55,180 bases of DNA from Candidatus Kaiserbacteria bacterium. GTDB lineage: Bacteria > Patescibacteriota > Minisyncoccia > Phycocordibacterales > UBA918. The notes below the pieces were generated by a model that was given only the letters and a program-made list of their open reading frames with translations, made no database searches and was not told where the DNA came from. Where the stretch lies: assembly GCA_016204695.1 (NCBI GenBank), contig JACQKD010000007.1:1-55180 (forward strand). The letters are read 5' to 3'. The first letter of the stretch is position 1. Every line of letters begins with the position of its first letter. This document shows positions 15,627 to 24,288 of the stretch, piece after piece. The position numbers were made by a program, and so were the translations under genes.

Positions 15627-15660
15627 AAGAAAAACTCCTCTTGGCAGAGGAGTTTTTCTT
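15627..15660 (-). terminator. Ile-type attenuator terminator
   Basis: Perfect 15-bp stem AAGAAAAACTCCTCT/AGAGGAGTTTTTCTT with a 4-nt loop and T-rich tail on the minus strand. GAGGAGTTT (15647-15655) can instead pair with GCAAACTCCTC of the leader (15693-15703). Confidence 0.88.
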
Positions 15661-15688
15661 GAGGAAACTGGAATCTAGTCGCGCGCCA

Positions 15689-15760
15689 TCAAGCAAACTC
15701 CTCGAGAGAGGAGATAATAATCGCAATGATGGCGCCCGTCAGATGTTGTTGCGATGTCAC
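15689..15760 (-). CDS. Ile-rich leader peptide, 23 aa
   Basis: A GTG-started ORF of 23 codons with the run GAIIAIIISS: five Ile codons (ATC ATT GCG ATT ATT ATC) within six. TAATAT at 15767-15772 lies 6 nt before the GTG, so translation probably begins on a leaderless end. The codons just after the Ile run (CTCCTC) pair with GAGGAG a few nt later as the 1:2 hairpin, and the same GAGGAG segment can pair with the terminator arm as antiterminator. This is ilv-leader logic; the controlled gene is the 68-aa orphan. Confidence 0.85.
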   Translation of the reverse strand: MTSQQHLTGAIIAIIISSLEEFA

Positions 15761-15766
15761 ATCCTT

Positions 15767-15796
15767 ATATTAAACGAGAATGTCCCACTTGGTCAA
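15767..15796 (-). promoter_or_regulatory. Promoter of the Ile-type leader
   Basis: TTGACC (plus 15791-15796), 18-nt spacer, TAATAT (plus 15767-15772). Confidence 0.75.
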
Positions 15797-15864
15797 GTTG
15801 CGAGAAATAAAAACGATGCACTCGTAGCTCAAAGGGCAACATAGAGTGCACCGTTTCAAGTGGA

Positions 15865-15969
15865 CTATTGCCCACTTGGCCGCGCCGGGGGTGGCGCAGG
15901 CTTCTGGGTTCCGGACCCTTTCCCTTCTGCAGGGGGGATGGGGTCCGAACCTGTGTAACCCAGCACCAT
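15865..15969 (-). CDS. Putative 34-aa Pro/Gly-rich peptide under Phe/Tyr leader
   Basis: A short ORF with a good Shine-Dalgarno site (AAAGGAG, 5 nt before ATG 15969). The peptide is hydrophilic and Pro-rich (SDPIPPAEGKGSG, KPAPPPARPSG). It overlaps a strong RNA hairpin (GGTTCGGACCC / GGGTCCGGAACC) and its stop lies in the loop of CAAGTGG...CCACTTG (15857-15878). An overlapping frame with its own GGAGG site (ATG near 15996) would give a 77-aa product running into the next promoter; I prefer the 34-aa frame but cannot exclude the other, nor a structured RNA. Confidence 0.45.
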   Translation of the reverse strand: MVLGYTGSDPIPPAEGKGSGTQKPAPPPARPSGQ

Positions 15970-16077
15970 AAGAACTCCTTTCTCAAGACCGCCACCATGA
16001 CGGCCTCCAGAGAACCTCGTTGTCCTCTGGCATCGAGGCGGGGTGTTCCCTGCGCGCGATGCCAAGTGACAAACGAA

Positions 16078-16102
16078 AACTCCTCTCGGAGTGAGAGGAG
16101 TT
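16078..16102 (-). terminator. Phe/Tyr-type attenuator terminator
   Basis: AACTCCTCTC/GAGAGGAGTT perfect 10-bp stem, 5-nt loop, then TTTTCGTTTG on the minus strand. AGAGGAGTTG (16094-16103) can pair instead with CAACTCCTCTT in the leader (16154-16164). Confidence 0.82.
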
Positions 16103-16122
16103 GTCGGGTGTGTTCTGTCTTT

Positions 16123-16221
16123 TCAGGCCTTTGCCATACTGACCGCACCGATCCAACTCCTCTTACTAAAGAAGTAATAGAAGGCAAAGAAATAAATGGC
16201 AACGGTCACAATGTAATGCAT
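16123..16221 (-). CDS. Phe/Tyr-rich leader peptide, 32 aa
   Basis: A 32-codon ORF whose first half reads HYIVTVAIYFFAFYYFFSK: five Phe and four Tyr codons within 17 residues. The segment right after them (TTACT-TCTTT-AGTAA) forms a small hairpin overlapping the antiterminator segment, and a terminator follows at 16078-16102. No Shine-Dalgarno site is visible. The hydrophobic run could also be a mini membrane protein, but the promoter-ORF-antiterminator-terminator order matches its four sister units, so attenuation by charged tRNA-Phe/Tyr is the better reading. Confidence 0.72.
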   Translation of the reverse strand: MHYIVTVAIYFFAFYYFFSKRSWIGAVSMAKA

Positions 16222-16235
16222 GATGTCGATGTAAC

Positions 16236-16262
16236 ACTATACCCACCCCCACACGTTGTCAA
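16236..16262 (-). promoter_or_regulatory. Promoter of the Phe/Tyr-type leader
   Basis: TTGACA (plus 16257-16262, overlapping the trpA stop), short 15-nt spacer, TATAGT (plus 16236-16241). Confidence 0.6.
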
Positions 16263-17053
16263 TCGGCACCGGTGAGTTGCTTCACCTGTGCGGATATGTT
16301 CTGGAGCAAGCGTTTTTTATTCGAAAGATTATCGGTGATGGTCTTGACGAGCGCACTGCCGACAATGGCGCCATCCGCTCCCTGTTTTTCGAGAAGCGCA
16401 ATATGTTCCCTCTTTGAAATGCCGAAGCCCACGGCAAGCGGCAAGTCGGTCTGTCGCCGTATTCGTTTCAAAAGCTTGGGCATGTCCGCAGAAAGGGACG
16501 CCCGTGCGCCGGTGACGCCGAGCACGGATACAACATACAGATACCCTTTTGCGTAACGGAGAATTTTTTTGAGCCGCTCGGGAGTCGTAGTGTGCGCCAC
16601 GAGAAAGATGGGGTCGATGCCGGCCTTTGCCGCCGCCTGCGCGAACGGTTCTATTTCCTCCACCGGCACGTCGGGGATAAGCACGCCGTCGACGCCTGCG
16701 GCTTTCGCTTCTGTATAAAATCGCTCGATTCCTTTCTGGTAAACGATATTCGCGTAGACGAGCACGGTGATCGGTACGTCGGTGGACTCGCGAACTTTTT
16801 TGATGTATGTGAAGACGTGATCAGTGTCCATCCCGGCGCCGAGCGCGCGAATATCGGCGGCCTGGATCGTCGGGCCGTCCGCGAGCGGATCGGAATACGG
16901 GAATCCTATTTCCAAAAGATCAGCGGGCGACGCGATCGTTTTTGCAATCGATACGCTCGTTTCGAGGTCGGGATCTCCCGCAACGAGAAACGGCATGAAC
17001 GCGATCCTGCCTTCGGCTCTCGTCTCTTTGAATTTCTGCTCTAGCCGTGTCAT
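16259..17053 (-). CDS. trpA: Tryptophan synthase alpha chain
   Basis: 264 aa, normal length. TIM barrel with catalytic Glu in [16 protein letters not shown] (about 46-61) and Asp in the same motif, the phosphate loop GFGISKREH and a VGSAL motif near the C-terminus. It splits indole-3-glycerol phosphate into indole and glyceraldehyde 3-phosphate, passing indole to TrpB. Its ATG overlaps the trpB stop by 4 bp, so the two subunits are coupled. It is the last gene of the unit; its stop overlaps the -35 box of the next leader unit. Confidence 0.95.
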   Translation of the reverse strand: MTRLEQKFKETRAEGRIAFMPFLVAGDPDLETSVSIAKTIASPADLLEIGFPYSDPLADGPTIQAADIRALGAGMDTDHVFTYIKKVRESTDVPITVLVYANIVYQKGIERFYTEAKAAGVDGVLIPDVPVEEIEPFAQAAAKAGIDPIFLVAHTTTPERLKKILRYAKGYLYVVSVLGVTGARASLSADMPKLLKRIRRQTDLPLAVGFGISKREHIALLEKQGADGAIVGSALVKTITDNLSNKKRLLQNISAQVKQLTGAD

Positions 17054-18225
17054 AGGGATTGTGCGCGAGTGACGGTTTCGAGGTCTTTGTCCCCTCGTCC
17101 CGAAAGATTGATAACGACGATCTTATTTTTCGGCAGACGCTTTGCGAGCGCGTAGCCGTAGGCGACCGCGTGTGAAGATTCGAGCGCGGGAATGATGCCC
17201 TCGGTTTCACAGAGGAGCGAAAACGCTTCGAGCGCTTGTTTGTCCGTCACGGAGACATACTCCGCCCGCCCGATTTCTCGGAGAAAGCTGTGCTCGGGAC
17301 CGACGCTCGGATAATCAAGCCCCGCCGAGACACTATGCGTCTCTTTGATCTGGCCGAATTTGTCTTGGAGTACAAACGATTTGGTCCCGTGGAGAATACC
17401 GACCCTGCCTCCGGCAAAACGTGCGGCGTGTTTGCCGGAGGCGATACCAAGCCCTCCGGCTTCGACGCCGATCATCTGCACTTTCTTGTCTTTGAGAAAC
17501 GGATAAAAAAGTCCGATCGCATTGCTTCCGCCGCCGACGCAGGCGACAAGATAGTCCGGAGGGCGTTTTTCTCTTTTGAGGATATCGCGTCGCGCTTCCT
17601 CGCCGATCACTTTCTGAAAATTGCGGATCATCTGCGGGTAGGGGTATGGGCCGAGCACCGATCCGAGAAGATAGTGCGTGGTATTGATGTTGGTAATCCA
17701 GTCGCGGAGCGCTTCGTTGATTGCGTCTTTGAGCGTCTTTGATCCCGAAGAGACCGGCACGACCTCGGCTCCCAGGAGCTTCATCCGAAGGACGTTTGGC
17801 TTCTGGCGCTCCATATCCACCTCTCCCATGTATACGACGCATTCCAAGCCGAATTTCGCCGCAACCGTCGCAGTCGCCACACCATGCTGGCCCGCACCGG
17901 TCTCGGCGATGATGCGCGACTTCCCCATGAAGCGCGCAAGGAGCACCTGCCCCACGGCGTTATTGATCTTGTGCGCGCCCGTGTGCGTGAGGTCTTCGCG
18001 CTTGAGGTATATTTTCGCGCCGCCGGCTTTTTTGGTCAGCCGCTCGGCAAAATAAAGCGGGGTCGGCCGTCCGGCAAACTCATGCAGATGCCGCGCAAGC
18101 TCCGCCCTACACTTCTTATCGCGAGAAAATTTCCCGTATGCGCGCTCAAGCTCTTCAAGCGCGCTCATCAGCGTCTCCGGCACGAACTGCCCCCCGAATT
18201 CTCCAAAATATCCTTTTTTATCCAT
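17050..18225 (-). CDS. trpB: Tryptophan synthase beta chain
   Basis: 391 aa. The PLP lysine is in HTGAHKINN (about 85-93), the catalytic Glu region in ETGAGQHG, and the phosphate-binding loop is GGGSNAIG (about 225-232). C-terminal NLSGRGDKD is conserved. TrpB joins indole and serine to tryptophan in complex with TrpA. The ATG overlaps the end of the PfkB-like gene by 8 bp. An inverted repeat GCCTCCGGCAAA/TTTGCCGGAGGC lies in the gene (17407-17442). Confidence 0.96.
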   Translation of the reverse strand: MDKKGYFGEFGGQFVPETLMSALEELERAYGKFSRDKKCRAELARHLHEFAGRPTPLYFAERLTKKAGGAKIYLKREDLTHTGAHKINNAVGQVLLARFMGKSRIIAETGAGQHGVATATVAAKFGLECVVYMGEVDMERQKPNVLRMKLLGAEVVPVSSGSKTLKDAINEALRDWITNINTTHYLLGSVLGPYPYPQMIRNFQKVIGEEARRDILKREKRPPDYLVACVGGGSNAIGLFYPFLKDKKVQMIGVEAGGLGIASGKHAARFAGGRVGILHGTKSFVLQDKFGQIKETHSVSAGLDYPSVGPEHSFLREIGRAEYVSVTDKQALEAFSLLCETEGIIPALESSHAVAYGYALAKRLPKNKIVVINLSGRGDKDLETVTRAQSL

Positions 18226-19084
18226 GTCGATCAGTCTTTTTCCGATAATATTCGTCGTTCGTAATGACTTTTATGGACTCTTCCTGTGCGGTGGAGATAA
18301 TAGTTTGCATCTCTTTCTCGGAACTACGCCCTCCTACAATCATCCCCATGACCGTGCCTGCAAATACATCCCCGGCATTGATGGGATCAAGCGGCCGGAC
18401 CACGCGGGCAAGAGGAAACATCCGACTCTCCGCAGGCGTTATGACTTCAATGCCGGAAGTGCCTTTTGTTTTAAAGATGTACTGCAGATTTTTGCAGTGC
18501 TCAAAAAGATCTTCTCCAATTTTGTCTGTCATATATTCGTACTCCTCCGCATTGGTGAAGAGGTGCGTTGCCGCTTTGACCAAGTCGATCGCATACTGCT
18601 CGTTATGCTTGAGGTGGTACAGAAGCGTATTGACCGCAACGACTTCGGGACATTGCATTTGTTTCAGTACTGCAAGCCCAAGTCGCGGATTCGAGCCGCT
18701 GAACAGGATGTTCTTCGACTTTTTCACCTGCTTCGTGGACAGCACAGGGCTATACGACCCGTAGACGCCGAACGCTATCTCTTCTCCTGACAGTTCAAAG
18801 GTGTCCGGGTCATAGGTGGATTGATAATAAAAACTCTCGCCTTCCATCTGCTCGACATTTTCTATGTGTACGGACGGCCCGAGGGCGCGCGCCAAGTCTT
18901 CGCGCGGCATGTCGGTCCCGATGACGCCGATTAGATCTACTTGCACGTGTTTGGCGGCCGCAAGGCTCGCGAGCGCGCCGTTGCCGCCAATGTATACGGG
19001 CGAGTACTCGGCACCGGCAAATCGGGACCTGCAAAACTCTATGGTTCCGAAAATCGTCAGTGACGTTGTGGTAAAAGATTCCAT
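18218..19084 (-). CDS. PfkB-family carbohydrate kinase in the trp unit
   Basis: 288 aa ribokinase-fold protein: [15 protein letters not shown] (residues 31-45) is the N-terminal Gly-Gly/Asn substrate motif, and [14 protein letters not shown] (about 235-248) corresponds to the DTxGAGD anion hole and catalytic Asp, with the usual Thr-x-Gly changed to Ile-Asn. Such kinases phosphorylate sugars or nucleosides. Position directly before trpB with an 8-bp overlap suggests a role tied to Trp synthesis, for example PRPP-side supply, but this is inference. It starts after a possible terminator, so it may open a second transcription unit. Confidence 0.8.
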   Translation of the reverse strand: MESFTTTSLTIFGTIEFCRSRFAGAEYSPVYIGGNGALASLAAAKHVQVDLIGVIGTDMPREDLARALGPSVHIENVEQMEGESFYYQSTYDPDTFELSGEEIAFGVYGSYSPVLSTKQVKKSKNILFSGSNPRLGLAVLKQMQCPEVVAVNTLLYHLKHNEQYAIDLVKAATHLFTNAEEYEYMTDKIGEDLFEHCKNLQYIFKTKGTSGIEVITPAESRMFPLARVVRPLDPINAGDVFAGTVMGMIVGGRSSEKEMQTIISTAQEESIKVITNDEYYRKKTDRHG

Positions 19085-19104
19085 GTGTAATTGTGATTAG
19101 TATG

Positions 19105-19145
19105 AAAAAGGGTTACGGGCGGCGGATGGGCACAGTACCGCCCGC
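19105..19145 (-). terminator. Possible terminator after the HAD gene
   Basis: GGCGGGCGG...CCGCCGCCC pairing on the minus strand, followed by GTAACCCTTTTTC. It lies between the HAD stop (19192) and the PfkB-like start (19084). Confidence 0.5.
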
Positions 19146-19191
19146 CACACCTCCCTCACCCTGTGACTTTGTTTGTAGTGTACCGTACCCC

Positions 19192-20007
19192 TCAATCCCC
19201 CACCAACTCCTCTAAGCTCTCAATGAATGTGAGCGCCGGAAATCTGGTCCTGAACTCGACCTGTCTCTCCGGGTTGATGATGATGCCAGTCACGTCATGG
19301 CACATATCCACCAAGAGACAGTCCGTCATGCTATCGCCGATATATATGATCGGCGATCCAGTCTCCAATCTTCTCGCAGTCTGCACTCTCTGGGCGGCAA
19401 GATAGACCGAGAATGGATGCGGCTTTGCCAGGTAACCGCGAGTGTAACCGTGCTCCGCCTCTTCTTGCTCAATGGTTTCACTGCCAACCACCAAATGTGC
19501 AGGAAAGATGTCACTTATTGCGCTTCTCGCGATAACTTGATGAACAAATCGTTCCGGACTGGCACTGGCGATCCCGCACACTATTCGCTTCTGTCTCATG
19601 TAGGCCAGAAGCGTATCAAGACCGGGGATTGGCGCGGGCAAATCTGCTTCAATCGACCGGTAAAGGAAGTCCCTCCGCATCGAGACGCAGAGACCAATCT
19701 GCTTTTCCGTGGACGAACCAGAAGACCTCCTGCCCAACTCGGTCAGCATTGATGGGAGACTTGGCATTTCGTGGGCGACATCAACATGTGCCGTCCCTCG
19801 AGCGATTGCAAGCAAGATGTGAAAAACTTCCCAATCACTCTTCCCTCGCAACAACGGCACAAAGCTTCGCGGGATAGGATCGCACACTCCCAACCCCTCC
19901 AGGACCGAATCAAACGAACTACGGTGGCGACGTGACGTATCGAACATTGTTTGGTCGAAATCAAAAACCAACACAGACCCTGTTCCTAAGTCCCTTAGTG
20001 ATCTCAT
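19192..20007 (-). CDS. HAD-superfamily phosphatase
   Basis: 271 aa. All four HAD motifs are visible: FDFDQTMFDT (nucleophile Asp, residues 15-24), the Ser/Thr motif in IASASPE (about 147-153), Lys in LAKPHPFSVY (about 194-203) and the acidic pair in YIGDSMTD (about 223-230). A helical cap lies between motifs I and II, as in phosphoglycolate-type phosphatases. It sits between trpC and the kinase-trpBA genes and has a strong AGGAGG site 8 nt before the ATG. Substrate unknown; the phosphatase/kinase pair inside a trp cluster is unusual. Confidence 0.82.
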   Translation of the reverse strand: MRSLRDLGTGSVLVFDFDQTMFDTSRRHRSSFDSVLEGLGVCDPIPRSFVPLLRGKSDWEVFHILLAIARGTAHVDVAHEMPSLPSMLTELGRRSSGSSTEKQIGLCVSMRRDFLYRSIEADLPAPIPGLDTLLAYMRQKRIVCGIASASPERFVHQVIARSAISDIFPAHLVVGSETIEQEEAEHGYTRGYLAKPHPFSVYLAAQRVQTARRLETGSPIIYIGDSMTDCLLVDMCHDVTGIIINPERQVEFRTRFPALTFIESLEELVGD

Positions 20008-20075
20008 GATATCGTCCTCCTGCTTGTGGTTGTAATCAGCACAAAATTTTTGAAGAACTCAATCAAAAGAACCGT

Positions 20076-20127
20076 GTTTGTGCTGGTGTGTAGGATCTTT
20101 TCTAAAAGCCCACACACCAGCACAAAC
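20076..20127 (-). repeat. Long hairpin between trpC and the HAD gene
   Basis: GTTTGTGCTGGTGTG/CACACCAGCACAAAC, a 15-bp perfect stem with about 22-nt loop, 18 nt after the trpC stop. There is no T tract, so it may be a processing or mRNA-stability element, or reduce read-through. Confidence 0.65.
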
Positions 20128-20145
20128 TGAAGCAATACGTCTGGG

Positions 20146-20937
20146 TCAACACCAGCCGGACTGCTTCAACTCCTGTATTTTCTGCAGGGGATCTTGAGAC
20201 TTGATGATCGAGGTGCCGACGAGTATGCCCCGCACACCAAGTCCGGTAAGCTCTCGGACATCTTCGGCAGTATTGATCCCCGATTCGCTCACCACTATCT
20301 TGTCTTTCGGAATGAGCCGCATCAGATCCCTCGTTGTTTGCAGGTCTACCGTAAGTGTCTGGAGGTTACGATTGTTGATACCTATAATCTCGGCATCTGC
20401 CTCAAGTGTCCGAGCAAGCTCATCCGCGTCGTGAACCTCAACGATACTAGCGAGACCGAGCGACCTTCCGAGAGACAAAAATTCTTTCAGCTCGGTCGCG
20501 GTGAGCAGAGAAGCCATGAGCAGAAACGCATCTGCCCGGGCCAGGAACGTCTCGTAGATTTGGTAGGCGTCAATGATGAAATCTTTTCTAAAGATCGGCT
20601 GTGGAGCAATGTCTTTTACATCTTTGAGATAGAGCAAATCACCGTCGAAATACGTCCGGTCCGTGAGTACCGAAACAGCGTCAGCACCGCTCTCCGCGTA
20701 GAGTCGGGCAATCTGTCGATGATCAAGACTGGTCAGCCGCCCCTCGGAGGGGGATTTAATTTTTATCTCCGCAATAAGGGCGACTCCTTCCATACCGAAG
20801 ATGTCTTTGAAGGGTCGAATTTCCCTTTTCCCCGTGAGTGCGGTCGACGTTCGTTCAATCTCACAAAGAGACATCTTCGATTTCGATTCATCGATTTCTT
20901 TCTTTTTTGTCGATATGACTTGTTTTAGGAAATTCAT
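20146..20937 (-). CDS. trpC: Indole-3-glycerol phosphate synthase
   Basis: 263 aa TIM barrel. Conserved motifs: IAEIKIKSPSEG (catalytic Lys and Ser), IFRKDFIIDAYQIYE (Lys), GINNRNLQTLTVDL and VSESGI. It closes the indole ring from CdRP. The ATG at 20937 begins MNFLKQVISTKKKEI, typical for the family; an upstream in-frame extension runs through the attenuator and is not coding. The gene lies 30 nt after an intrinsic terminator and a Trp-Trp leader peptide, so it is expected to be attenuated by tryptophan. Confidence 0.95.
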   Translation of the reverse strand: MNFLKQVISTKKKEIDESKSKMSLCEIERTSTALTGKREIRPFKDIFGMEGVALIAEIKIKSPSEGRLTSLDHRQIARLYAESGADAVSVLTDRTYFDGDLLYLKDVKDIAPQPIFRKDFIIDAYQIYETFLARADAFLLMASLLTATELKEFLSLGRSLGLASIVEVHDADELARTLEADAEIIGINNRNLQTLTVDLQTTRDLMRLIPKDKIVVSESGINTAEDVRELTGLGVRGILVGTSIIKSQDPLQKIQELKQSGWC

Positions 20938-20966
20938 GGTGATAGTGATGGTAGATACTGCACAAA

Positions 20967-21003
20967 CAAAAACTTCTCCCGCAAAGTCCGGGAGAAGTTT
21001 TTG
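20967..21003 (-). terminator. Trp attenuator terminator upstream of trpC
   Basis: CAAAAACTTCTCCCG-GACTTTG-CGGGAGAAGTTTTTG, a 15-bp perfect stem followed by TTTG, T-rich on the minus strand. Its loop and 3' arm (plus 20970-20990) are complementary to leader segment 21042-21061 with one small bulge, forming the antiterminator. Confidence 0.92.
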
Positions 21004-21023
21004 TGGCTGGTGTCTGGGAGATA

Positions 21024-21107
21024 TCAAGCCAACGCGAAAATCGGACTTTGCAGAGAAGTTTGCAAGGCCCACCAGTTCAACGAAATTGCGCGTCGGTTTG
21101 ATTTCAT
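21024..21107 (-). CDS. Trp leader peptide (trpL-like) with tandem Trp codons, 27 aa
   Basis: A 27-codon ATG ORF with the run ISLNWWALQTS; the tandem TGG TGG codons are at plus 21069-21074. The codons that follow (21042-21061) form the antiterminator segment, so a ribosome waiting at Trp codons leaves it free to pair with the terminator arm, whereas one that reaches the stop (21024) covers it. CTGGTG at the Trp codons can also pair with CACCAG near 21007-21012. This is canonical trp attenuation in compact form, directly upstream of trpC. Confidence 0.9.
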   Translation of the reverse strand: MKSNRRAISLNWWALQTSLQSPIFALA

Positions 21108-21119
21108 ATGTTCACGAGT

Positions 21120-21148
21120 ACGGTAACAAATGTGGATTTCGCTGTCAA
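21120..21148 (-). promoter_or_regulatory. Promoter of the Trp leader and trpC unit
   Basis: Perfect TTGACA (plus 21143-21148), 17-nt spacer, weak TACCGT (plus 21120-21125). It lies immediately after the groEL stop. Confidence 0.7.
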
Positions 21149-21154
21149 CCAAAG

Positions 21155-23325
<2,171 letters not shown>

Positions 23326-23417
23326 ACGGTGCATCAAGAACTATATTCCAATAATACACAGACTCCCCGTCCGCAACAGACCAAAAATGTGTTTGGGAAG
23401 CTGTGTTTTGTCGCGGC

Positions 23418-23445
23418 ATTATACGTCATTTCCCCGTATCGTCAA
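23418..23445 (-). promoter_or_regulatory. groES-groEL promoter
   Basis: TTGACG (plus 23440-23445), 16-nt spacer, consensus TATAAT (plus 23418-23423). No CIRCE repeat is adjacent. Confidence 0.8.
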
Positions 23446-23464
23446 AATAACTGTCGCGGTTTAA

Positions 23465-23516
23465 AAAACGAGGACCGAGGTGGTAACGAGCCGACTGGCT
23501 CTCCCTCGGTCTTTGG
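23465..23516 (-). terminator. Terminator between the 90-aa gene and groES
   Basis: ACCGAGG...CCTCGGT arms with inner GAGAGCC-AGTC-GGCTCG, followed by CCTCGTTTTTT on the minus strand. Confidence 0.85.
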
Positions 23517-23525
23517 TGACACATG

Positions 23526-23798
23526 TCAGCGGATGTCCGACACACGCAGAACCCGATTCGCCCGAGCCGCCTGTGCAATAAGCTCCTTGGCTCTCGGTAG
23601 AGTCATATTGTCAAAATCTTTATCCAACAACTCCAAGCACGCCGCTTGGATGCTGGCGAAGGCGATAAAATTTTCCGGGTCGTATGCAAGTACCCTGCTC
23701 GCGCACTCAAGGAGTGCCCCCCACATCCTCGGCTGTGCGGCAAGAGCATTCAAAAGCGCTGACAACACCTCCAACCTCTCAACATCAGCAGATGTCAT
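23526..23798 (-). CDS. Hypothetical helical protein, 90 aa
   Basis: Not recognised. All-helical pattern with two similar leucine/alanine-rich stretches (LSALLNALAAQPRMWGALLECASRVL; FIAFASIQAACLELL), suggestive of a single TPR-like helical repeat unit. No membrane segment. AAGGGGAG 5 nt before ATG 23798 is a good ribosome site, so this start is preferred to an upstream ATG at 23864. It is a lone gene with its own terminator, like the short accessory genes at 14.7-16 kb. Confidence 0.62.
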   Translation of the reverse strand: MTSADVERLEVLSALLNALAAQPRMWGALLECASRVLAYDPENFIAFASIQAACLELLDKDFDNMTLPRAKELIAQAARANRVLRVSDIR

Positions 23799-23963
23799 CG
23801 TGCTCCCCTTGTCAGTCACCATGTGCGATATATCATCTTCTACCCACAGAAGCTTTTGCCACAATTACCTGTGTCCCTCAACAATCGAGCGTGCCATATA
23901 CACAGTTTCCACGACAATGGGCGACTTGCGGGAGGAGGGTATGTTTGCTAGTATACTGGGGAC

Positions 23964-24206
23964 ATGGAAATCATCGGGTCCGGCATAGCCCCAGCTCTGC
24001 CGTACATACAGATTGTCCTCTCCGTCTTGCTTGTTGCCGCGATTCTCTTGCAGCAACGCGGGTCCTCGCTCGGAGGTGCGTTCGGAGGAGACAATTTCAG
24101 TGCCACTTTCCACAAGCGCCGCGGCGCCGAGCTTTTTCTGTTCCGGGCAACCATCGTCATCGGGATTCTCTTTGTCATTTCCGCGTTTCTCCCGCTCGCC
24201 TTCTAG
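23964..24206 (+). CDS. secG: Protein-export membrane protein SecG
   Basis: 80 aa with two TM helices (about 12-30 and 57-78) separated by the conserved LLQQRGSSLGGAFGG loop. SecG assists SecYE in protein export. TATACT (23952-23957) lies 6 nt before the ATG: a leaderless transcript. The following genes for a peptide-binding protein and RNase J are on the same strand, an order often seen in Parcubacteria. Confidence 0.93.
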   Translation: MEIIGSGIAPALPYIQIVLSVLLVAAILLQQRGSSLGGAFGGDNFSATFHKRRGAELFLFRATIVIGILFVISAFLPLAF

Positions 24207-24288
24207 CGCCAGCGCCGCGCAATCTCTGCGTTCGGCATGACCGTTATCCTCTCACGATCTTTCATATTTTTCCCGCACCGTCGTGCGT

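Noticed and set aside
15811-15960. tRNA-like sequence (GTTCGGACCC and cloverleaf-like arms)
   Set aside because: No consistent acceptor stem or anticodon arm could be built on either strand.
15765-16202. 145-aa minus-strand ORF
   Set aside because: Overlaps two attenuator units, two promoters and a putative 34-aa gene. Only its last 77 codons have a ribosome site, and they were kept as an alternative in the 34-aa entry.
12800-21150. T-box riboswitches upstream of amino-acid genes
   Set aside because: No TGGNACCGCG T-box motif was seen on the minus strand; the leaders instead encode codon-run peptides.
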